Part shown: one piece after another, positions 32,584 to 41,115 of the stretch | Layout: every line of letters starts with the position of its first letter | Position numbering within the stretch: position 1 is the first letter of the stretch | Source: JAAYTL01 sp031460505 | GTDB lineage: Bacteria > Bacillota > Clostridia > Tissierellales > Tissierellaceae | Assembly: GCA_031460505.1 (NCBI GenBank) | Contig: JAVKTT010000011.1 | Location: 1-46,245 of the forward strand | Reading direction: 5' to 3' | Length of the DNA: 46,245 nt | Position numbers and translations under genes: made by a program | The notes under the pieces: generated by a model | What the model was told of the DNA's origin: nothing | Seen by the model: the letters and a program-made list of their open reading frames with translations, nothing else | Databases searched by the model: none

Positions 32584-34239
32584 TTAGTGCACATTAAAAG
32601 ATGCTCCTCCTATAAACTCCCTTAATATTGAGTTAGTTGGGATTACACTTTCATCTGTAATATCAACAAAATATTCTAAAAATCTAAGTAGCTTTTTAGC
32701 TTCACTATAATAGATACTAGAATTATCTATTTCCTGTAATAAAGGGACTATATATTTTTTTAGTACTGACATTTCATATACTAAAGAAGAATTAAACATT
32801 ACATCAGCTTCTTCTTGGTATGGAAATATATTTCTTTCCTCGCCTGCTCTTACTCCTGACCATAATTCAAAAGTCCTTAAAGGATCGTTACCTCTATACT
32901 TCACATCCCTTACCATTCGCCTGATCAATCTAGTATCCGTTGTTGCTATACGGTTGTGTGAATCTAAATTTAATTGTGTTAAAGCAGAAATATATATCTT
33001 AAATTTATGTTTTTCTGGTATTTCATAAGTTAATTTAGGATTTAGTCCATGTATACCCTCTATTATTATTGGATGATTATCATCTACTTTGATTACTTTT
33101 CCAGACTTTTCTCTTTTTCCAGTCAAAAAATTAAACTTAGGTAATTCGATACTTTGTCCTTCAATTAACTTTAATAAATCCATATTTAAAAGCTCTAAAT
33201 CTACTGCTTCTAATGCCTCAAAGTCATAAGAACCATCAGGATTTAAAGGTGTGTCTTCCCTATTTACAAAATAGTCATCTAAAGATATTGCTATTGGTTT
33301 CTTTCCATTAACTTTTAGTTGAATAGCTAGTCTTTGGGCAAATGTTGTTTTACCTGATGAAGAAGGTCCTGCAATCAAAATAATATTATTGTCATTATTT
33401 GCACAAAACTCATCTGCTATTTGACTGATCTTTTTTTCATGCAAAGCTTCTGAAACCTTAATAACCTCATTAATTTCTCCACTATGAATTTTCTCATTTA
33501 ATGAACCTAGATTAGATAAATCTAATATATTTAACCATCTACTAGATTCTTCAAATACTTGGGCAAGCTTTTTCTGCTCTAAGAAATTATTTAAATCATA
33601 GTTATTCTTTCTACTTGGAAACATAATCAAAGCTCCTGGATAATAGTACTTAAGTTTAAATTTATCTATATAGCCAGTAGATGGAGCTAAATAACCGTGA
33701 AAAGAGTCAATATGGTTATTAATTTTATATATACTTACTGTCTCTTTGTCTATAGAATTAAATAAACGTATCTTGTCTAAATATCCGTATTCTCCAAATA
33801 TATTAATAGCCTCATTCTTAGAATATACATCTCTTTTAATTTCGTAATCTTCTCTAATAATCTCCCACATCTTTTTTTCTATTTCTTTAAGCTTAGTAAA
33901 TCTTATAGAAAAAGGTTTATTTAGTTTTACATATAGACCTGGTCCTAAAAAATGTTCTATGCTTACCTTTGCTTCTGGATAAAGTTCTTTACAAGCCATG
34001 ATAAATATTGCTGATATTGTTTTTGTGTATATCCTATATCCATCTACATCTCGATTATCTAAAAACTCTACCTCCATACCGTTTTCAACATATGTACTTA
34101 GATTATATATCTGATTATTGATTCTAGCCCCCAAGTATCTCTTGTGATCTTTATATAGCTTTTTAGATAAATCGAGTAGACTAATTTTATTTTCTAGATT
34201 TATACTCCCTACTCCTAAAACTTTTACTTGTATTATCAT
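32584..34239 (-). CDS. Nucleoside kinase with threonyl-tRNA-synthetase-like N-terminal domains
   Basis: A 551-residue fusion protein. The N-terminal part resembles the TGS and second additional (SAD) domains of threonyl-tRNA synthetase, without the HxxxH zinc motif being obvious. The C-terminal part, from about residue 290, is a uridine-kinase-type P-loop kinase: Walker A GPSSSGKTT, ISLDDYF, IIEGIHGLNP and RRMVRDVKYRG. Such fusions are common in Firmicutes and are annotated nucleoside kinase; the role of the N-terminal part is not clear. First gene of a four-gene operon. Confidence 0.88.
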   Translation of the reverse strand: MIIQVKVLGVGSINLENKISLLDLSKKLYKDHKRYLGARINNQIYNLSTYVENGMEVEFLDNRDVDGYRIYTKTISAIFIMACKELYPEAKVSIEHFLGPGLYVKLNKPFSIRFTKLKEIEKKMWEIIREDYEIKRDVYSKNEAINIFGEYGYLDKIRLFNSIDKETVSIYKINNHIDSFHGYLAPSTGYIDKFKLKYYYPGALIMFPSRKNNYDLNNFLEQKKLAQVFEESSRWLNILDLSNLGSLNEKIHSGEINEVIKVSEALHEKKISQIADEFCANNDNNIILIAGPSSSGKTTFAQRLAIQLKVNGKKPIAISLDDYFVNREDTPLNPDGSYDFEALEAVDLELLNMDLLKLIEGQSIELPKFNFLTGKREKSGKVIKVDDNHPIIIEGIHGLNPKLTYEIPEKHKFKIYISALTQLNLDSHNRIATTDTRLIRRMVRDVKYRGNDPLRTFELWSGVRAGEERNIFPYQEEADVMFNSSLVYEMSVLKKYIVPLLQEIDNSSIYYSEAKKLLRFLEYFVDITDESVIPTNSILREFIGGASFNVH

Positions 34240-34419
34240 ATTTTATTCAACCCCTTTACTTATTTTTCCTCACATAATAAGAGGCTACCACATTAAAGGA
34301 TAGCCTTCAAGAGCAAATTAAATTTTAATATAAAGATACTTATACCAATTACTTTAATTAGAATTAAACCATCTCACAAACATATAAATTAATATAATAT
34401 GATTAATTGAGGTGATATT

Positions 34420-35940
34420 TTGAACAAAGATAGCTTAGTATATAGATCTATAATTATGGTTATTATGAATTTTTTTATTAGATTCATAGGCTTTGTTTAT
34501 GGTATATTCTTATCCAGACTACTTGGCGCAGAAACATTAGGACTATTACAGATTGCTAATTCAACAATGATGGTATTTTTGATATTAACCACTTCTGGAA
34601 TCCCAACCTCTATTACTAAATTAGTAGCTGAAGAAAATTCCAAAAATAAATATAGTAATATTGAAAAAATTTACAAATCTACAATGACTTTTAATTTAAT
34701 CACGTCAATTATATTAGGACTTTTACTCTTTGTATTTGCTGAACTTATTTCGATTAAAATTTTCAAAAACATAGATATGTTAATAATCGTATACCTATTG
34801 ATTCCTGCTATAATCATCATATCTTTAAGCAATATTTTAAGATCGTTTTTTTACGGAATGAAAAATATGATTATTCCTAGTATTGCACAGATTATTGAAC
34901 ATGTAACTAGATTTATATTTGTCATAGGTTTATTATATCTTCTAAAGCCTAATGACCCTATTCACAGTGCAATAATAGCAATTATTGGAATAGGCTTTGG
35001 AGAATTTTTTGATTTATTATGGTCTCTTGCAAATAAGAAACGCCTTTATAAGATTAACTCTAAAGCAATACCTAGCAGACAAAAGTTTCAATATTTAACT
35101 AAAATTTTAACTATATCACTACCGTTAACTATCTCTGGATTTTTTCATATAATTCTAATGTTTTCTAATTCAGTACTTATACCCAATAGACTAATAACTG
35201 CTGGCTATAGCAGCAACGAAGCGCTAGCAATTTTCGGTAGAATAACTGGTATGACTATGCCACTTATTACTTTACCTTTTATAGTTACATCAGCTTTAGC
35301 AGTTAATTTGATAACAAGTCTTTCTGAAAAAATGATAACGAAGAAGTTTAATGACTTGAGACATGATATTGAACTTTCAATTAGGATTACTTTATTAGTA
35401 TCTATTCCTTTAATGGTTATATATATAGTTCTATCTAAGCCTATTGCGTATTTTCTGTATAATGATATCTTTGTCGCTAAATTTATTCAGGTAATGGGCT
35501 TTAGTACAGTTTTCTTTGCATTACAACATACATTCTCAGGAATCTTATATGGAATTGGAAAACAGACCAGCGCAACAATAAATAGAATTTTAGGTATGGT
35601 GGTTCGAGTAATTTTAATATATTCTCTTATGGGAGATCCAAAAATCGGTGTCAATGGTTTTTTCATATCCTTTTTTGTTTCTATATTCATAACTTTATTA
35701 CTCGATATAGTTACTTTAGAGTCAGTAATTAAAATTAAATTAAATTATTGTGATTCAATTATAAAACCATTATTTGCCTCATTATTTATGGTTGGATTTA
35801 TATATATCTTTACGTATGAAATCGATTCATTACAATTTTCTAACCCAATTGCATTTTTCTCCACCTTAGGCATTGGTGCTCTGTCTTACTTTTTTATTTT
35901 AATATTGACTAAGGCGATTCCTAAGATATTTAAAATATAA
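34420..35940 (+). CDS. spoVB: SpoVB-like polysaccharide/lipid flippase
   Basis: A 506-residue membrane protein with about fourteen helices of the MATE/Wzx-like oligosaccharidyl-lipid flippase superfamily. FIRFIGFVYGIFLSRLLGAE at the N-terminus and SGIPTSITKLVAEENSK are typical of stage V sporulation protein B, which supports spore cortex formation. It suggests, but does not prove, a spore-former. Translation starts at TTG 34420 after GAGGTGAT. The upstream 180 bp (34240-34419) is AT-rich with a short imperfect hairpin (34281-34308) and no clear promoter. Confidence 0.85.
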   Translation: MNKDSLVYRSIIMVIMNFFIRFIGFVYGIFLSRLLGAETLGLLQIANSTMMVFLILTTSGIPTSITKLVAEENSKNKYSNIEKIYKSTMTFNLITSIILGLLLFVFAELISIKIFKNIDMLIIVYLLIPAIIIISLSNILRSFFYGMKNMIIPSIAQIIEHVTRFIFVIGLLYLLKPNDPIHSAIIAIIGIGFGEFFDLLWSLANKKRLYKINSKAIPSRQKFQYLTKILTISLPLTISGFFHIILMFSNSVLIPNRLITAGYSSNEALAIFGRITGMTMPLITLPFIVTSALAVNLITSLSEKMITKKFNDLRHDIELSIRITLLVSIPLMVIYIVLSKPIAYFLYNDIFVAKFIQVMGFSTVFFALQHTFSGILYGIGKQTSATINRILGMVVRVILIYSLMGDPKIGVNGFFISFFVSIFITLLLDIVTLESVIKIKLNYCDSIIKPLFASLFMVGFIYIFTYEIDSLQFSNPIAFFSTLGIGALSYFFILILTKAIPKIFKI

Positions 35941-35971
35941 ATCATTACTTTCCTATTAATTTTACATATAA

Positions 35972-36009
35972 AAAGAATCCAAGATTAAGTGATTATCTTG
36001 GAATTCTTT
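35972..36009. terminator. Bidirectional terminator between spoVB and the FCD/GntR gene
   Basis: Arms AAAGAATCCAAGAT and ATCTTGGAATTCTTT pair with one bulge around a 9-base loop. The minus strand ends in TTTTTATATG, so it works best for the regulator transcript, and it also lies just after the spoVB stop. Confidence 0.7.
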
Positions 36010-36013
36010 AGTG

Positions 36014-36724
36014 TTATTCATTAAATTGATTCAAATTAGAATTAATATAATTTAGATGATATATTACTGCTTGGGTTGCCTCTACTACGTCTCTCTTAAT
36101 TATACCATTTACAATTGCCTCATGTTGATTATATAGCTCTTGACCGATTTCTACATCACCTGCATTTTTAATGCTCTCCCAATTTTTCTCAGACATATAG
36201 TTTAGATACCCTATTGTCATATTGTAAACTAATGATAGAAATGGATTTCCAATCGACTCACATATTATTGTATGAATCCTAATATCACAACTACTCACAT
36301 GTTTATACTCATCAATATTTTTCATTTTTGATAATTGATTTTTAAGCAATGATATATAATAATCATCTATATTATTAATACAAGGTTCTACCATACCTAT
36401 TTCGATTACTTTTCTGAACTGCATTAGTTTTTCGAAGTCTTCATGTACTAGCATCATCAATAAGCTTAATGGTGAATCGTTATCAATTTCTTCAAATTGT
36501 CTTAGGTAAGTTCCATCTCCATGGATGGTTTCTATTATGCCTACACCTTCTAAGGCAATATATGCTTCCCTAACCATCGATCTACTTACCCCAAGTATCT
36601 TTGACAATTGATTTTCTGAATAGATTTTTTCATTTACTTTCCATTTTCTCTGTCTAATAGTATCTACAATATAGCTTAATACATCATTTTTACTAAGTTT
36701 GAAACCTAATTCATCTGTATTCAT
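36014..36724 (-). CDS. FadR-type GntR transcriptional regulator (FCD domain)
   Basis: A 236-residue regulator: winged helix at about 10-80 (YSENQLSKILGVSRSMVREA) and FCD domain at about 95-230 with DIRIHTIICESIGNPF and NQHEAIVNGI as ligand-site blocks. It is the third gene of the gntP-ilvD cassette and likely controls it through the palindrome at 39845-39859. Its ribosome binding site AAGGAG lies in the 3' arm of a stable hairpin that begins right after the ilvD stop codon. Confidence 0.9.
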   Translation of the reverse strand: MNTDELGFKLSKNDVLSYIVDTIRQRKWKVNEKIYSENQLSKILGVSRSMVREAYIALEGVGIIETIHGDGTYLRQFEEIDNDSPLSLLMMLVHEDFEKLMQFRKVIEIGMVEPCINNIDDYYISLLKNQLSKMKNIDEYKHVSSCDIRIHTIICESIGNPFLSLVYNMTIGYLNYMSEKNWESIKNAGDVEIGQELYNQHEAIVNGIIKRDVVEATQAVIYHLNYINSNLNQFNE

Positions 36725-36730
36725 AAAATG

Positions 36731-36775
36731 TCACTCCTTGGATTGACGTAATCTTAAGCAATCAGCAAGGAGTGA
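36731..36775 (-). promoter_or_regulatory. Hairpin covering the ribosome binding site of the FCD/GntR gene
   Basis: Outer arms of 10 bp (36731-36740 and 36766-36775) continue into an inner 5-bp stem (36741-36745, 36759-36763) with a 2-base bulge. The 3' arm on the minus strand contains AAGGAG, 9 bases before the ATG at 36724. It has no T-run, so it should hide the ribosome binding site, not end transcription. The 5' arm follows the ilvD stop directly. Confidence 0.6.
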
Positions 36776-36780
36776 TTTAA

Positions 36781-38442
36781 TTATTCTACTATAGCTCCTC
36801 TGTTTGCTGAAGATACTGTTTTTGCATAGCGAACTAAGTATCCTTTTGTAACCTTAGGATCTGGCTTAACCCATCTATTCATTCTATCTTCTAATTCTTC
36901 ATCTGATATTTCAACATTTAATGTTCTATTTGTTATATCTATGTTGATAATATCTCCTTCCTCGATTACAGCAAATGGTCCACCTTCCATAGCTTCTGGT
37001 GAAATATGACCTATTGCAGCTCCTCTAGTTGCTCCTGAGAAACGACCATCTGTAATTAGAGCTACATCTTTGTCCAATCCCATACCTACAATTGCTGATG
37101 TTGGAGTAAGCATTTCTCTCATACCTGGTCCTCCCTTTGGACCTTCATACTTGATTACAACAACATCACCTTTAACAATTTTTCCACTGTAGATAGCTTC
37201 AACTGATTCTTCCATACTGTGGAATACCTTTGCAGGTCCCCTATGTTGCATCATTTCTGGACGAACTGCTGCAGATTTTACTACACATCCTCCTGGTGCA
37301 ATATTACCACTAAGTACTGCTAAGCCACCTTCCTTACTAAACGGATTGTCCACTGGTCTTATAATATCATAATTCTTAACGTTTGCAAATTCTATATTTT
37401 CTGCTAAAGTTTTACCATTTATATTTAATACATCAGTTTTTAAATAGTTACCTTTGCTTAATTCATTCATTACTGCATGTATTCCACCAGCATAGTATAG
37501 ATCATCCATGTGTGCATCTGCATTAGGACTTATTTTACATAGATTTGGTGATTTTTTAGCTATTTCATCAAACAATGATAATGGTAAATCTAACCCTACC
37601 TCATGAGCAATTGCAGGTAAGTGTAATGTTGTATTTGTTGAACCTGCTATAGCCATGTCAACTGTAATGGCATTTAAAAATGCTTCCTCAGTGAATATTT
37701 TTGATGGGCGTAAATCTTCTTTTACTAATTCAACTGCTCTCATACCCGCTATTTTTGCAAGGGCATTTCTTTCACCATAGAATGATGGAATTGTTCCATT
37801 CCCTGGTAATGCTATTCCCAATACTTCTGATAAACAGTTCATACTATTGGCAGTAAACATTCCTGAACATGATCCACATGTCGGACATGCTGATTTAGCG
37901 TATGACTCCATTTCTGCTTCTGACATGTTACCTTTTTTATACGCACCAATTTGTTCTATACAAGTACTATAGTCAGATTTCTCGTTGTTATAGCGACCTG
38001 TAGCCATTGGGCCACCACTTACTAAAATACTTGGAATATCTAATCTAGCTGCTGCCATCATCATAGCTGGTACTGTTTTGTCACAGTTTGGTATTAATAC
38101 CAAACCATCTAAACCATGAGCTTGTACCATTGTTTCAATACTATCAGCGATTAATTCTCTACTTGCTAATGGATATCTCATACCAACGTGGCTCATTGCT
38201 ATACCATCACAAACTGCTATTGCTGGAAATTCTACTGGAATACCACCACCAGATGCTACTCCTAATTTTGCTTGTTCTGCTAAGGTTCTTAAATGAAAAT
38301 GTCCTGGTACTATTTCATTAAATGAGTTAACAATACCTATTAATGGTTTTCTACCTATTTCTTCTTCTAGTTTACCAGTTGCATATAATAGAGATCTTGC
38401 CTCAACTCTTTCTGGACCTGAATAAATATTTTTACTGTTCAT
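36781..38442 (-). CDS. ilvD: IlvD/Edd-family dehydratase (dihydroxy-acid dehydratase type)
   Basis: A 553-residue Fe-S dehydratase of full IlvD length. Cluster cysteines are in PNCDKTVPAMMM and CPTCGSCSGMFTANSMNC, with GSTNTTLHLPAIAHE and DGRFSGATRGAAIGH near the C-terminus. IlvD makes 2-keto acids for branched-chain amino acid synthesis, but relatives dehydrate gluconate, xylonate and other sugar acids. Here the gene lies in a cassette with a GntP permease and an FCD regulator and without ilvB, ilvC or leu genes, so a catabolic sugar-acid role is a real alternative. Sequence alone looks like true IlvD. Confidence 0.9.
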   Translation of the reverse strand: MNSKNIYSGPERVEARSLLYATGKLEEEIGRKPLIGIVNSFNEIVPGHFHLRTLAEQAKLGVASGGGIPVEFPAIAVCDGIAMSHVGMRYPLASRELIADSIETMVQAHGLDGLVLIPNCDKTVPAMMMAAARLDIPSILVSGGPMATGRYNNEKSDYSTCIEQIGAYKKGNMSEAEMESYAKSACPTCGSCSGMFTANSMNCLSEVLGIALPGNGTIPSFYGERNALAKIAGMRAVELVKEDLRPSKIFTEEAFLNAITVDMAIAGSTNTTLHLPAIAHEVGLDLPLSLFDEIAKKSPNLCKISPNADAHMDDLYYAGGIHAVMNELSKGNYLKTDVLNINGKTLAENIEFANVKNYDIIRPVDNPFSKEGGLAVLSGNIAPGGCVVKSAAVRPEMMQHRGPAKVFHSMEESVEAIYSGKIVKGDVVVIKYEGPKGGPGMREMLTPTSAIVGMGLDKDVALITDGRFSGATRGAAIGHISPEAMEGGPFAVIEEGDIINIDITNRTLNVEISDEELEDRMNRWVKPDPKVTKGYLVRYAKTVSSANRGAIVE

Positions 38443-38483
38443 AATTATACCTCCTAAGTATATACACGTTATTTAAATATATG

Positions 38484-39803
38484 TTATATAAAGAAACTTA
38501 ATACAAATACAATTACACAACCTACAAATCCGCTAACTGCTGTAGTACTTGTCCAAGCTTTAGAACCTACTTCTACACCCATACCTGAGAATCTTGTAAC
38601 TACCCAGAAATAACTATCATTAATTGTTGAAGCTATCATTGGTCCTACACATATTGCTAATGTTGTTATTATAGGACTTAAACCTAATCCTGAAATCATT
38701 GGAGCAAGTATTGATGCTGTTGTTATCATAGCAACAGTTCCTGAACCTTGTGATATTTTAAGTAATGAAGCCATAATCATCGGAACTAATATCGCTGGAA
38801 AATTTGCTCCTGCTATAAGATTTGCAACATAGTCACCTATACCAGATGTTCTTAATACTGCACCTAATGCTCCACCAGCACCTGTTATACATATGATTAA
38901 ACCTGCGTCTGCTAAGGAATCTTCAAGTATCTTCACAACTTCGTCTCTTGGTCTATCCTTTGTTAATCCATAAACTGATATTAATACACCGATTAATACT
39001 GCTGTTATTGGGTTACCAAATATATAGATTAATGGATTTGATATTCCCAATGAGTCTGAAACCGTTTTAGTTAATATTAAAATAACTGGAACTATAATTG
39101 GTGAAAATGAAATTAATCCACTTGGAAGCTTCTCATCATCTGTAACAAATTGACTTTTACTTAAAGATACTTCCGGAATTATTTCAGGACATTTCTTAGA
39201 TATGTATCTTATGTATAATAATGAAAAAGGCATTATTAAGGCTGATACAATAACTCCCCAAAGTATAAGTTGTCCTACATCAACTCCCAATATTCCTGCT
39301 ACACCTAAAGGACCTGGTGTTGGTGGAACTAAGTGATGTGTCAAATATAATCCAATACCTAGGGAACATCCTAAAGCAACCATTGATTTTTTAGTATTTC
39401 TTGAGAACTCTTTTGCTAGTTCTGATAGGATTACGAATCCTGAATCACAGAATACTGGAATGGAAACTAACCACCCTGATAATAGTAAAACCAGTTCTGT
39501 CTTTTCAACACCAAAGATTTTTAAAATAGATAATGCCATCTTCTTTGCTGCTCCTGTAATTTCAAGGATTTTACCCATCATTACACCTAAACCAATAATG
39601 ATACCTATACTTGCAAGGGTTGATCCAAATCCTGAAGAAATGGTTGTCATAACATCTGCAGCTGGCATCCCTGCAATTACCCCAACTACAATTGCTGAAA
39701 TTAATAACGCTGGAAACGCTTGCACTTTAGTTCTTAGAATTAGAAAAACTACAAGTATAAGTCCAATTACTAAGGCACCTACTAATCTTACTCCAATGTC
39801 CAT
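38484..39803 (-). CDS. GntP-family permease
   Basis: A 439-residue membrane protein closely related to the permease at 17931-19334: GFGSTLASIGIIIGLGVMMG, WLVSIPVFCDSGFVILSEL, HHLVPPTPGPLGVAGILG and KISQGSGTVAMITTASI. It should import gluconate or a related hydroxyacid for the IlvD/Edd-family enzyme downstream. The ATG at 39803 follows AGGAGG by 7 bases; a frame extending to 39863 runs into the promoter and is rejected. Confidence 0.92.
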   Translation of the reverse strand: MDIGVRLVGALVIGLILVVFLILRTKVQAFPALLISAIVVGVIAGMPAADVMTTISSGFGSTLASIGIIIGLGVMMGKILEITGAAKKMALSILKIFGVEKTELVLLLSGWLVSIPVFCDSGFVILSELAKEFSRNTKKSMVALGCSLGIGLYLTHHLVPPTPGPLGVAGILGVDVGQLILWGVIVSALIMPFSLLYIRYISKKCPEIIPEVSLSKSQFVTDDEKLPSGLISFSPIIVPVILILTKTVSDSLGISNPLIYIFGNPITAVLIGVLISVYGLTKDRPRDEVVKILEDSLADAGLIICITGAGGALGAVLRTSGIGDYVANLIAGANFPAILVPMIMASLLKISQGSGTVAMITTASILAPMISGLGLSPIITTLAICVGPMIASTINDSYFWVVTRFSGMGVEVGSKAWTSTTAVSGFVGCVIVFVLSFFI

Positions 39804-39844
39804 ATTAAAACCTCCTAATAATAAATTAATATTTTTAATAACCT

Positions 39845-39873
39845 TATATACACTATACAGCAAATTTTGACAA
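39845..39873 (-). promoter_or_regulatory. Promoter of the gntP-ilvD cassette with FCD-type operator
   Basis: Minus strand TTGTCA (39868-39873), 17 bases, TATATA (39845-39850). The sequence TGTATAGTGTATATA (minus strand, 39845-39859) overlaps the -10 and matches the larA operator TGTATATTGTATACA at 13 of 15 positions. A further inverted repeat TTGACAA/TTGTCAA lies just upstream (39867-39889). Confidence 0.65.
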
Positions 39874-39938
39874 TTTTTTCACTTGTCAACAACTTTATTA
39901 GTTTGCATATGATTTACTTTTAATATTAATAAATAAAA

Positions 39939-39969
39939 AAACTCAAAGTCAATTAATAACTTTGAGTTT
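39939..39969 (-). terminator. Intrinsic terminator after dodecin
   Basis: AAACTCAAAGT and ACTTTGAGTTT arms with a 9-base loop; the minus strand continues with a run of T. It isolates the dodecin gene from the gntP promoter. Confidence 0.85.
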
Positions 39970-39984
39970 CATATTTATGCCTTC

Positions 39985-40185
39985 TTATTTAACAACAAAA
40001 GAAATCTTTGCATTGATTCGATAGTTAACTATTTTACCATTCTCTACATTAGCTTGGAAGTTTTCAATATATACACTTTGAATATCCTTAATCGTTTCAG
40101 ATGCTTTTGTAACTGCTTCTTGTGCTGCTGCCTCCCAACCGTTTTGAGATTCAGAAAGCAACTCTATAACTTTAACAACTGCCAT
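39985..40185 (-). CDS. Dodecin family protein
   Basis: A 66-residue dodecin (MAVVKVIELLSESQNGWEAA start, then AVTKASETIKDIQSVYIENF). Dodecins form hollow dodecamers that bind flavin or coenzyme A; the central tryptophan of NGW is the flavin-stacking residue in known members. The start at 40185 follows GGAGG by 6 bases; the ATG at 40197 is part of that ribosome binding site. It is transcribed alone; the upstream 116 bp show no decisive promoter. Confidence 0.9.
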   Translation of the reverse strand: MAVVKVIELLSESQNGWEAAAQEAVTKASETIKDIQSVYIENFQANVENGKIVNYRINAKISFVVK

Positions 40186-40313
40186 ATATACCTCCATATT
40201 TATTAAATTTTTATAACTAATTATGTGATTATAGTTAGTGTATCCAAATTTAATATATCTATTAGAAAATATATGTTAATAAATCATGTCTTGTTTATAA
40301 TCAATTTTATATT

Positions 40314-41108
40314 TTACTGATTATCTGTTTGAAATAAAGTGCCTTTTGCAGTTCCCTCACTTAATTTAAGAATTATATCCTTTTCTTTACCTTTAGCAAC
40401 TATCAATGATGTTCCATAGCTATTTACTATTTTAGCTGCCTTAATTTTTGTAGCTATACCGCCAGTACCAAAAGAACTTTTTTCACCTATGGAGATGTTG
40501 TTTTCTAATTCAGACGGATCTGTTACTTTTTCAATTAATTTAGCATCATCATTAGATGAAGGGTTCTTATCATAAATTCCTTCTATATCACTTAATATTA
40601 CAAGCAAATCTGCTCCCCAAAGAGCTGCTGTCCTTGCTGCAAGCACATCATTGTCCCCTATCTTAATCTCTTCTACACAGACTGTATCATTTTCATTAAT
40701 AATAGGTAGTACTCCTTCATCCAACAGTGTAAACAAAGTGTTCCTTATATTTAAAGTTCTAGCTTTAGACTCAAAATCTTCTTTAGTAAGAAGTATTTGT
40801 GCTATGTGGATATCATATTTGTTGAAAATTCTTCTATAAGCATCCATTAACTCTACCTGTCCTATAGCACATAAAGCTTGTTTATAATTTATATCTTCTT
40901 TTCTGGACCACTTACCAATTGTACTTACTCCTGCAATTCTTGCTCCTGAAGATACTAGAACAACTCTTTTACCTTGATCTATTAAAGTTTTTACTTGATT
41001 AGCTAAGTTCTCAATAAACTCCTTATCTATAGTACCATCACCACTAGTAATAGTACTACTACCAATCTTCACAACTACTTTTTTACTTTCTTTAACTGTG
41101 TTTTCCAT
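40314..41108 (-). CDS. proB: Glutamate 5-kinase, short form
   Basis: A 264-residue amino acid kinase: VVVKIGSSTIT at the N-terminus, VSSGARIAGV, INENDTVCVEEI and FGTGGIATKIKAAKI. It phosphorylates L-glutamate in proline synthesis. It lacks the C-terminal PUA domain of Escherichia coli ProB, as is usual for short clostridial forms. It lies 7 bp after proA, so the order is proA-proB in one operon. Confidence 0.93.
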   Translation of the reverse strand: MENTVKESKKVVVKIGSSTITSGDGTIDKEFIENLANQVKTLIDQGKRVVLVSSGARIAGVSTIGKWSRKEDINYKQALCAIGQVELMDAYRRIFNKYDIHIAQILLTKEDFESKARTLNIRNTLFTLLDEGVLPIINENDTVCVEEIKIGDNDVLAARTAALWGADLLVILSDIEGIYDKNPSSNDDAKLIEKVTDPSELENNISIGEKSSFGTGGIATKIKAAKIVNSYGTSLIVAKGKEKDIILKLSEGTAKGTLFQTDNQ

Positions 41109-41115
41109 TTCATCC

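Noticed and set aside
39804..39863. Longer N-terminus for the second GntP permease
   Set aside because: The extra codons cover the -10 region; the ATG at 39803 follows a perfect AGGAGG.
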